In this document: positions 5,009-10,642 of the stretch, one piece after another
Layout of the letters: every line of letters starts with the position of its first letter
How positions within the stretch are numbered: the first letter of the stretch is position 1
NCBI GenBank assembly: GCA_016791085.1
Contig: JAEUNN010000850.1
Span: 1 to 10,642 of the forward strand
Direction of reading: 5' to 3'
Source of the DNA: Rhodocyclaceae bacterium
Lineage (GTDB): Bacteria; Pseudomonadota; Gammaproteobacteria; Burkholderiales; Rhodocyclaceae
Length of the DNA stretch: 10,642 nucleotides
Notes under the pieces: generated by a model
The model's input: only the letters and a program-made list of their open reading frames with translations
Told to the model about the DNA's origin: nothing
Databases searched by the model: none
Made by a program: the position numbers and the translations under genes

Positions 5009-7639
5009 TCAGGCCAAGGCGCGGCCCACGACTTCGCCCAGGTCGCGCGACAGTTGCGCCACGCTGCGCAAACCTTCCAGCGCAGCGCGGGCGTGCTGCT
5101 GGCGGCCGGCGTCGAAACGGCGCCAGCGGTCGAACGCGCGCGCGAGGCGCGCCGCGACCTGCGGATTGACCGGATCCAGCGCGGCGATGAAATCCGCCGC
5201 GTAACGGTAGCCGGAGCCGTCCGCGGCATGAAAATGCAGCGGATTGGCGGCGCAGAAATTGCGCACCAGGGCATAAATCTTGTTCGGATTGCGGCGGTCG
5301 AAAGCCGCATGCTGGCTTAGCGCCTTGACCGCCTCCAGCGTGCCGGGCAGGCGCGACATGGCCTGCACGGCCAGCCATTTGTCCACCACCAGGGCTTCGT
5401 CCTTCCAGCGCGCGTAAAAGGCCGCCAGCGCGGCGGCGCGCTGCGGGCAGTCGCGCTGGGCGAGTTGCGTCAGCGCGGCCATCTGGTCGGTCATGTTGTC
5501 GGCGCGCTCGAATTGCGCCACGCATAGCGCAAGGCCGTGTTCGTCGCCGGCTTCCATCAGATAGGCCAGGGCCAGATTGCGCAGCGCGCGCGCGCCCATG
5601 GCGGCGGGTTCCGGCGCATAGGGGCCGGCGATGGCGTGGCGCTCGTAGGCCGCCGCCCACTGCGCCCGCAGGCGCGTCGCCAGCGCGGCCAGGAAGGCGC
5701 GGCGGGCGCCATGCACGGCTTGCGGATCGATAATGTCCATCTGATCGCCCAGCCAGATTTCCGACGGCAACATGAGCGCTTCGGCAGCAAATGCCGGATC
5801 GTCTGCGGCCTGCGCCAGCGTGTGCGCCACCGCATCGACGAAAAAGTCCGGCACATCCACGGCGCCGCCCGCCTGCAGCGACGCCACGCCGGCCAGCATG
5901 AGCCGCGTGGCCAGGCGTTGGCCGGCTTCCCAGCGGTTGAAGGGGTCGGCGTCGTGCGCCATGAGCAGCGCCAGTTCGGCGTCGCTGTAGTCGTAGGTCA
6001 GCAGCACCGGCGCGGAAAAGCCGCGCAATAGCGAGGGCACCGGCGCGACCGCGATATTTTCGAACACCAGCTGCTGGGTTTCCTGCGTGAGCGAGTGCAC
6101 CTGCGTGCCGGTCAGGTCGGCGCCGTCCGGGCCGACCAGGCCGACCGCCAGCGGAATGTGGAAAGCTTCGCGGCGGTAGGCCACGCCTTCGCGCTCCAGC
6201 GTGCGCTCGTAGGCCGTGGGCGGGCAGCTTTGCGTGAAGGTGAGCACGAAGCGCCGCGCCGCCGCGTCGTATTCCCCGCGCGCGGCGAGCCGCGGCGTGC
6301 CGGCCTGGCCGTACCAGTTGCGGAACTGCGCGAGGTCCAGGCCCGAAGCATCCTGCATGGCCTGGGCGAAATCGTCACAGGTCACGGCGGCGCCGTCGTG
6401 GCGCTGGAAATACAGGCGCATGCCGGCCTGAAATTTTTCCTCGCCCAGCAGGGTGTGCATCATGCGCACGACTTCGGCGCCTTTTTCATACACGGTCGAG
6501 GTGTAGAAATTGTTGATTTCGACATAGCTGGCCGGCCGCACGGGGTGCGCCATGGGGCCGGCGTCCTCGGGAAATTGCGTCGCGCGCAGACCGCGCACTT
6601 CCTGTATGCGCGCCACCCAGCGCGAGTACATGTCGGCGCCGTATTCCTGATCGCGGAACACGGTGAGGCCCTCTTTGAGCGACAGCTGGAACCAGTCGCG
6701 GCAGGTCACGCGATTGCCGGTCCAGTTGTGAAAATATTCGTGCGCGACCACCCGGTCTATGCCCTGATAGTCCATGTCCGTGGCCGTGTCGGGGCGCGCC
6801 AGCACGTACTTGGTGTTGAATATGTTGAGCCCCTTGTTTTCCATGGCGCCCATATTGAAATCGCCTACCGCGACGATCATGTAGCAATCCAGGTCCAGTT
6901 CCAGGCCGAAGCGCCGTTCGTCCCAGGCCATGGATTTTTTTAGCGCGTGCATGGCAAAGCCGCACTGGTCCAGTTTGCCCGGCTCGACGAATACCGACAG
7001 CGCCGCACGGCGCCCCGAGCGCGTGATGTAGTGGTCGTCCAGCCGGTCCAGTTTGGCCGCCACCAGGGCGAAAAGGTAGCAGGGCTTGCGGAACGGGTCT
7101 TCCCAGCGCGCGAAGTGGCGGCCGTCCGGGTCCTCGCCGGCCGCGACCAGATTGCCGTTGGCGAGCAGCACCGGGAAGCGCGCGCGCTCGGCGTGCAGGG
7201 TCACGCCGTAGCGCGACATGACGTCCGGGCGGTCCAGAAACCAGGTGATGCGCCGGAAGCCTTCGGCCTCGCACTGCGTGAAATAGCCGTCCTTGGAGCG
7301 GAACATGCCGGACAGCCGGGTGTTGTTGTCGGGCCGTATGCGCACGCGCGTGTGCAGCGTGAATGCCGCGGGCGGCGCGGCGATCACGAGGCGATCACCG
7401 CTAATTTCGTATTCCCCGGCCGCGAGCGGGCGGCCGTCCAGCGCGATGGACAAGGTTTCCAGATCTTCCCCGTCCAGCAGCAGCGGTCCGGGCAAGGTGC
7501 CGGCGCGGCGCAGCGCCAGGTCGGCCGTCACCTCGGTGTAGCCGTCCATGATCTGGAAATCCAGCTCCACCGTGTCGATCAGATAGTTGGGCGGCGTGTA
7601 TTCGGAAAGATGGATGGCCTGGGGCGTGGATTCGCGCAT
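5009..7639 (-). CDS. pepN: Aminopeptidase N (M1 family zinc aminopeptidase)
   Basis: This cytoplasmic zinc aminopeptidase removes N-terminal residues from peptides and takes part in ATP-independent peptide turnover. The 876-residue length fits the PepN type (E. coli 870). Motifs run in register with E. coli PepN, offset by three: the exopeptidase motif GAMEN at 264-268, the zinc site HEYFHNW with His300, Glu301 and His304, third ligand Glu323 in 'SLKEGLTVFRDQEY', and transition-state Tyr384 in 'TSTVYEKGAEVVRMMH'. The N-terminal beta domain starts at 'YTPPNYLIDTVELDF'. The C-terminal helical repeat region runs to 'DLGEVVGRALA'. The start at 7639 has an AGGAG ribosome-binding site; the frame extends 25 codons further, but that stretch shows no signal. 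It sits 120 bases after the phosphoesterase gene, and a small secreted protein gene follows. Confidence 0.98.
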   Translation of the reverse strand: MRESTPQAIHLSEYTPPNYLIDTVELDFQIMDGYTEVTADLALRRAGTLPGPLLLDGEDLETLSIALDGRPLAAGEYEISGDRLVIAAPPAAFTLHTRVRIRPDNNTRLSGMFRSKDGYFTQCEAEGFRRITWFLDRPDVMSRYGVTLHAERARFPVLLANGNLVAAGEDPDGRHFARWEDPFRKPCYLFALVAAKLDRLDDHYITRSGRRAALSVFVEPGKLDQCGFAMHALKKSMAWDERRFGLELDLDCYMIVAVGDFNMGAMENKGLNIFNTKYVLARPDTATDMDYQGIDRVVAHEYFHNWTGNRVTCRDWFQLSLKEGLTVFRDQEYGADMYSRWVARIQEVRGLRATQFPEDAGPMAHPVRPASYVEINNFYTSTVYEKGAEVVRMMHTLLGEEKFQAGMRLYFQRHDGAAVTCDDFAQAMQDASGLDLAQFRNWYGQAGTPRLAARGEYDAAARRFVLTFTQSCPPTAYERTLEREGVAYRREAFHIPLAVGLVGPDGADLTGTQVHSLTQETQQLVFENIAVAPVPSLLRGFSAPVLLTYDYSDAELALLMAHDADPFNRWEAGQRLATRLMLAGVASLQAGGAVDVPDFFVDAVAHTLAQAADDPAFAAEALMLPSEIWLGDQMDIIDPQAVHGARRAFLAALATRLRAQWAAAYERHAIAGPYAPEPAAMGARALRNLALAYLMEAGDEHGLALCVAQFERADNMTDQMAALTQLAQRDCPQRAAALAAFYARWKDEALVVDKWLAVQAMSRLPGTLEAVKALSQHAAFDRRNPNKIYALVRNFCAANPLHFHAADGSGYRYAADFIAALDPVNPQVAARLARAFDRWRRFDAGRQQHARAALEGLRSVAQLSRDLGEVVGRALA

Positions 7640-7759
7640 GGCTATGCTCCTGCGGGGGACGGCGATACGAAAGACCGGCAATGTTACAGGCAGATCGCCC
7701 GCCGGTAGGTTCAACCGCGGAATCTGCGGCGCGCCGGCAGGGCGCGGAATTTGCCGGAC

Positions 7760-8224
7760 TTACACGTCCAACGTGTGGAGTTGCGCGGCCGCACGCCCCT
7801 GGTCCAGCCTGAGCGTGGCCACCGACACCGGCAGGCTGAAGCGCCGCGGCCCGGCCGAACCCGGATTCACGTACAGCACGCCATCCTGTTCGCGCACGGC
7901 CGGCCGGTGCGAGTGCCCGGCGATCACCACGCCATAGCCTTGCCCTGCGGGGTCCATGCGCAATTGTTTGAGGTCGTGGATCACCAATATTTTCACGTCC
8001 TGAATTTCCAGCCTGGCGATTTCCGGCAGCGCCTCGGCCCAGTCGCCGTGGTCGTTATTGCCACGCACGGCGGTGAGCGGCGCAATGGCCGCGAGTGCCG
8101 CCAGGATGGCCGCATCGCAAATGTCGCCGGCGTGGATGATCGCGTCGCAGCCGACCAGACGCGCCAGCGCCTGCGGCCGCAGCAGGCCATGGGTGTCGGA
8201 AATCAGGCCGATTCGGTGGATCAT
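7760..8224 (-). CDS. Metallophosphoesterase, YfcE/MJ0936-type
   Basis: The 154-residue protein is a minimal calcineurin-like phosphoesterase. All blocks are present: 'GLISDTHG' (Asp10, His12), 'HAGDIC' (Asp34), 'VRGNNDHGD' (Asn56, Asp58), 'VIHD' (His83) and 'AGHSHRP' (His104, His106), giving the usual two-metal site. YfcE-family members hydrolyse phosphodiesters in vitro; the physiological substrate is generally unknown. The motif after the fourth strand is 'IHD' where relatives usually have 'THG', which could alter the metal-site loop. The start at 8224 is preferred for its GCAGGG ribosome-binding site and because the protein core begins there. An ATG at 8251, 4 bases after the upstream stop, would add nine residues but has no ribosome-binding site. 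Probably the last gene of the DUF3144 operon. Confidence 0.93.
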   Translation of the reverse strand: MIHRIGLISDTHGLLRPQALARLVGCDAIIHAGDICDAAILAALAAIAPLTAVRGNNDHGDWAEALPEIARLEIQDVKILVIHDLKQLRMDPAGQGYGVVIAGHSHRPAVREQDGVLYVNPGSAGPRRFSLPVSVATLRLDQGRAAAQLHTLDV

Positions 8225-8254
8225 GGTGCTGCCCTGCAGCCGGGATGGCATGTG

Positions 8255-8707
8255 CTAGTCCGTGCTGGCGACGTCACGGCCGGGATTGGCCGGGGCCGAA
8301 TAAAAACTATGCCCGTCCGGCGCCAGCTTCAGGCGCGCGCGTATCGCGCGCAATTGCTGAACCAGCCGCTCGCGCCGGCGCGGTGCTTTCAGCCTGGCCG
8401 GAAGGCGGCTTAGCCAGTGACCGTTGGGGCCGGCCGCCGCAGCGCGCCGCTGCGACAGCTGCCGGCTGGTCGGCATGGGCCGGGACGCCAGAATTGCGAT
8501 GCAATGATCGAGTTGCGCGGGCGCACTGAACAGCAACTCATATTCCAGATAGCGTACGCGCAGACAAACATAGCCGCGCTGCGGAACCGGCTGCGGCGCC
8601 GGCGGCGCCCAGCCTGCGCCGCCCGGCGCATTCGGCAGGTGCACCCAGAATGCCAGTGGCGCAAAGCGCCAATCCTTTTCGAAGCTGAAGCGGACAGTGG
8701 CGCGCAT
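8255..8707 (-). CDS. Conserved-looking hypothetical protein (150 aa)
   Basis: Function unknown. The ATG at 8707 lies 11 bases after the DUF3144 stop, with GAGG upstream formed partly by that stop codon (TGAGG), so the two are almost surely co-transcribed and perhaps coupled. The predicted protein is soluble and basic in its second half. Residues 14-72 contain aromatic beta-strand-like segments (FAPLAFWVHL, GYVCLRVRYLEYELLF) and 'AQLDHCIAILASRPMPTSRQL' follows at about 64-84. A basic segment 'NGHWLSRLPARLKAPRRRER' (95-114) leads into a helix. The contrast between the ordered N-terminal half and the basic motif suggests nucleic-acid or ribosome association, which is only a guess. The last 20 residues look disordered. 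The stop lies 30 bases before the phosphoesterase start. Confidence 0.8.
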   Translation of the reverse strand: MRATVRFSFEKDWRFAPLAFWVHLPNAPGGAGWAPPAPQPVPQRGYVCLRVRYLEYELLFSAPAQLDHCIAILASRPMPTSRQLSQRRAAAAGPNGHWLSRLPARLKAPRRRERLVQQLRAIRARLKLAPDGHSFYSAPANPGRDVASTD

Positions 8708-8718
8708 GGGGACGGGCC

Positions 8719-9018
8719 TCAGCGGTTCTGTGCCGTCGCCATGTGGCGATCGAAATTGCGCCGGTAATTGTCGATGCTCGGGTCCGGCATTTGCCGGTAT
8801 TGCGCGACCGAATACTCGATCCTGTCGGCGCGCGCCGCGGCCATCTGTAGCTGCGTATCAAACCCGGTGGCGCTTACCCGGGCGTTGAAGCGCGCCGTCC
8901 CGTGCAGCATGGATGCGCTCACCTCGCCGCGCGCCGGAAACTGTGCGAGTTGCCGCTTGGACATGCGGATGTGTTCGTCGGCGTGCTGGCAGAACTGGGC
9001 GTCAGTGGTGTCGGGCAT
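8719..9018 (-). CDS. DUF3144 family protein
   Basis: The 99-residue protein fits the DUF3144 family of small soluble proteins of unknown function. The typical core is visible: 'FCQHADEHIRMSKRQLAQF' (9-27), then 'GEVSASMLHGTARFNA' (31-46), then 'IEYSVAQYRQM' (67-77) and 'NYRRNFD' (84-90). The 'VSASMLxxxARFNA' block is the most diagnostic. The start at 9018 has CGGAG nine bases upstream; codons further upstream in this frame do not look like protein. It is the first gene of a tight three-gene run with the 150-residue protein and the phosphoesterase. The 123-base gap before it could hold the promoter, though I see no clear hexamers. No enzymatic residues are known to me for this family. Confidence 0.88.
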   Translation of the reverse strand: MPDTTDAQFCQHADEHIRMSKRQLAQFPARGEVSASMLHGTARFNARVSATGFDTQLQMAAARADRIEYSVAQYRQMPDPSIDNYRRNFDRHMATAQNR

Positions 9019-9141
9019 TAACAATGCTCCGGAAGCGGGCGTGCTGCAAATGTAGCTTGGGACACCGAGGCGCGTAAATTGTCCCGGATGGGCACGGCGC
9101 GGCAAATTCCGGACGATTTGCGGACCGGCGCGAAACATCGC

Positions 9142-9594
9142 TCAGCGCCCGTTCGGCGAAATGTTGGTGCCGGCATTGCCGCTTTCGAACCACAGTTCGA
9201 CCTGCGGCAGCCGTTGCGCCACCTCTGCCGCCAAGGCGCGAAACTGCGCATCTTCGGTGCATGCTTCGAATGCAAACCAATCCGCCGCGACGCTGCCGCC
9301 GCCGCAGCGCGCCTGCAGCCGCGCGCGCTGGTCGTAGCGCACGTGTTCGAGCAGCAGCTTACTTTCCGGTACGACTTCGCCCCAGCTGGTGAGCTTGTCG
9401 CCGCGTTCGTGCGCGCCAAACTCCAGGAAGAAGCAGATGCCGGCCTTGTCGTAAAAGATCGCCAGCAACTGGATGGAGGCCGGCCGCTCGCGCCGATAGC
9501 GCGGGAAAGTGCCGGCAAAACCCATGGCTTTGAGGGCAGGAATCAATTCCGTCTTGAGCGCTGCGGACATGCGCTGGCTTGGCGTTTGCATCAT
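9142..9594 (-). CDS. DUF4304 domain protein
   Basis: The 150-residue soluble protein resembles DUF4304: an N-terminal helix 'ALKTELIPALKAMGFAG' (12-28), then 'YRRERPASIQLLAIFYDKAG' (33-52) and 'CFFLEFGAH' (54-62), an alpha/beta arrangement in which a residue-level 'GF' turn precedes a strand pair. Family function is unknown; some members sit near contact-dependent toxin or immunity loci, but no toxin gene is seen here. The start is either of two adjacent ATGs at 9594 and 9591; the ribosome-binding site is weak (GAG). It has single cysteines at 54, 97 and 112. The gene is 123 bases upstream of the DUF3144 gene on the same strand and may belong to the same operon. Confidence 0.8.
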   Translation of the reverse strand: MMQTPSQRMSAALKTELIPALKAMGFAGTFPRYRRERPASIQLLAIFYDKAGICFFLEFGAHERGDKLTSWGEVVPESKLLLEHVRYDQRARLQARCGGGSVAADWFAFEACTEDAQFRALAAEVAQRLPQVELWFESGNAGTNISPNGR

Positions 9595-9682
9595 GGGCTC
9601 GGCTAGGGGGTAGGCCGCGCGGGGCCGTCCCAGCACCGGGTGGCGCCGGCAGTCTGGCCTTTCCGGTGGCTCGTGTTTAGCG

Positions 9683-9792
9683 GCAGTTTAGTTGGCGACA
9701 TCGTTAAAGGCCAAAACTGCAAAACGCGAAATCGCATTTCGCCTCTCGTCCTCCGCAATTTCCGCGGGTGGGGCTTGGACCCACCAAAACAT
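9683..9792. other. AT-richer hairpin cluster with a 34-codon mini-ORF
   Basis: Three inverted repeats sit side by side between two genes. GCAGTTT...TTGGC (9683-9696) pairs imperfectly with GCCAAAACTGC (9710-9720). GCGAAAT (9726-9732) pairs perfectly with ATTTCGC (9736-9742). GGTGGG (9766-9771, approximately) pairs with CCCACC (9779-9784, approximately). The minus strand also has a 34-codon ORF (9688-9792) with a protein-like translation (starts MFWWVQAPPAEIAEDERR) but no ribosome-binding site. It could be a small RNA gene, a palindromic repeat or a processed 3' end of the exporter mRNA. Confidence 0.35.
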
Positions 9793-9813
9793 GTCCGGCT
9801 ACGCGAGAATATT

Positions 9814-10443
9814 TCAGCGCCGCCTATCCAGCGCCAGTATCGATAGTCCGGCGGCCATGAAGGTGATGCCTGCCGCAATGTTGCTTGCCACCAGCGCCTT
9901 GGGGCGGCGCGACAGCCACCCGGCCAGGTGCGCGGAAAACCCGCCCAGCAGCGTAAAAATGATGGCCGTGAGCAGCGCAAACATGGCCCCATAGACCAGC
10001 ATCTGCACATGCACCGACCCGCGCGCGACGGATACGAACTGCGGAATGAAGGCGACCACGAACAGCCCGGGCTTGGGGTTGAGCACATTGGACAGCAGCC
10101 CGGTCAGGAACACCCGCCGCAGCGGCTGCCGATCCGCCGGCGAGAAAGAAATGAGGCCGCGCGACGTGATGGCCTTGTAGCCCAGCCACAGCAGGTAGGC
10201 GGCGCCGGCGAGCTTGACGGCCCAGAAAGCCAGCGCGGAAGTCTGCAGAACCAGCGCCAACCCCAGGGTGGCGGCCAGCGTATGCAGCATGATTCCCAGG
10301 CCTGCCCCCGCCGACGACGCCGCCGCGGCACACCAGCCCTGGCTCAGGCCACGGCTTACCGCGAGCAGGTTGTCGGGGCCGGGAGCGATCACGACCAGCA
10401 GGACGGCTGCCAGGTAGGCGATGAGAATTTCGGGCGGGAACAT
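9814..10443 (-). CDS. LysE/RhtB family amino-acid exporter
   Basis: The 209-residue inner-membrane protein has the length and six-helix layout of LysE/RhtB exporters, which expel amino acids such as lysine, threonine or homoserine lactone by proton antiport. The signature 'APGPDNLLAVSRGLSQG' (20-36) is clear, as is 'NPKPGLFVVAFIPQFV' (122-137). Hydrophobic segments lie at about 6-26, 40-66, 67-90, 112-140, 147-170 and 186-206, with a charged loop at 95-111. Substrate cannot be read from the sequence. The start at 10443 is the first ATG and begins exactly at the hydrophobic N-terminus typical of the family; the ribosome-binding site is weak (GAG). No divergent LysR-type regulator is visible within the window. 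It is likely transcribed alone. Confidence 0.95.
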   Translation of the reverse strand: MFPPEILIAYLAAVLLVVIAPGPDNLLAVSRGLSQGWCAAAASSAGAGLGIMLHTLAATLGLALVLQTSALAFWAVKLAGAAYLLWLGYKAITSRGLISFSPADRQPLRRVFLTGLLSNVLNPKPGLFVVAFIPQFVSVARGSVHVQMLVYGAMFALLTAIIFTLLGGFSAHLAGWLSRRPKALVASNIAAGITFMAAGLSILALDRRR

Positions 10444-10642
10444 GAAGTGGCTTGCTCGGCAAAATCAAGGTGGACGTGAGCGTCGCTTGCGATCGCTCCT
10501 GCAGTTCTGCATGGCTGTGCGGAGCGCGCCGGATTTCGGCGCGGCTACATCGGCGCCCGGCCGGCGGCGGTCGTGGCGGTTTGGGCGCAGCCGGCGGCAA
10601 GTGTAACCACGGCCGCACGTACGCGGCAAGTCCGCGCGCGCC
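10444..10642. other. Upstream region of the exporter, no gene seen
   Basis: No credible coding frame is found on either strand up to the window edge. Translations are Arg/Pro-rich. It holds a candidate promoter at 10600-10629 and a small imperfect hairpin with GAGCG/CGCTC arms (10478-10482 and 10494-10498). Confidence 0.5.
10600..10629 (-). promoter_or_regulatory. Candidate sigma-70 promoter upstream of the exporter
   Basis: On the minus strand TTGCCG (10629-10624) and TACACT (10605-10600) are 18 bases apart, each 4 of 6 to consensus. A start near 10593 would leave a leader of about 150 bases before the exporter ATG, long for a simple promoter. Confidence 0.3.

Noticed and set aside
6095..6943. 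Plus-strand frame of 282 codons inside pepN
   Set aside because: Mirror frame of the pepN catalytic region; the minus-strand product carries all M1 motifs.
9760..9786. tRNA-like T-arm (GTGGG, 7-base loop, CCCAC followed by CA)
   Set aside because: The loop is GCTTGGA, not the TTCRA type, and no acceptor, D or anticodon arms can be placed upstream.
9824..10618. 264-codon minus-strand frame overlapping the exporter
   Set aside because: Shifted frame of the exporter gene; the 9814-10443 frame has the LysE signature and membrane helices, while this one is Arg/Pro/Gly-rich.

Overview
This GC-rich window looks like ordinary chromosome from a betaproteobacterium. That placement is an inference from overall composition, a PepN closely collinear with the E. 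coli enzyme, an Aer-type redox-taxis module, and a short dispersed repeat common in such genomes. No sequence search was possible. Apart from one gene fragment at the left edge, every gene I can support lies on the minus strand, so the window reads right to left. I see no rRNA, tRNA, CRISPR array, transposase or phage gene.

Layout, left to right: the C-terminal part of a glutathione S-transferase-like gene (+, 1-380) converges on a small unknown protein (-, 433-876). A 485-base gene-free stretch follows and carries the dispersed repeat. Next is a two-gene chemotaxis operon. A 172-residue Aer-like PAS protein (2626-3144) is followed, with a 26-base overlap, by a membrane-anchored chemoreceptor with no sensor domain of its own (1362-2651). 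Upstream lie two hairpins and a flagellar sigma-28-like promoter candidate. Then come a predicted HExxH zinc metalloprotease of the DUF6647 type (3445-3963), a possible 58-codon upstream ORF, and a half-kilobase region with promoter-like and operator-like sequences but no confident gene.

The centre is aminopeptidase N (pepN, 5009-7639), followed by a small secreted four-cysteine protein (4641-4952). Upstream of pepN is a compact run of a DUF4304 protein, a DUF3144 protein, an unknown 150-residue protein and a YfcE-type metallophosphoesterase. The last three are tightly packed and probably one operon. At the right end is a LysE/RhtB-family exporter (9814-10443), separated from the DUF4304 gene by a short AT-richer, hairpin-rich segment.

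The most interesting unit is the PAS plus receptor pair. Together they have the domain order of the E. coli redox sensor Aer, but split across two translationally overlapping genes, as in the bipartite CetA/CetB energy-taxis system of Campylobacter. The other points worth checking are the dyad repeat near the metalloprotease promoter, the small secreted protein after pepN, and the hairpin-rich segment at 9683-9792.
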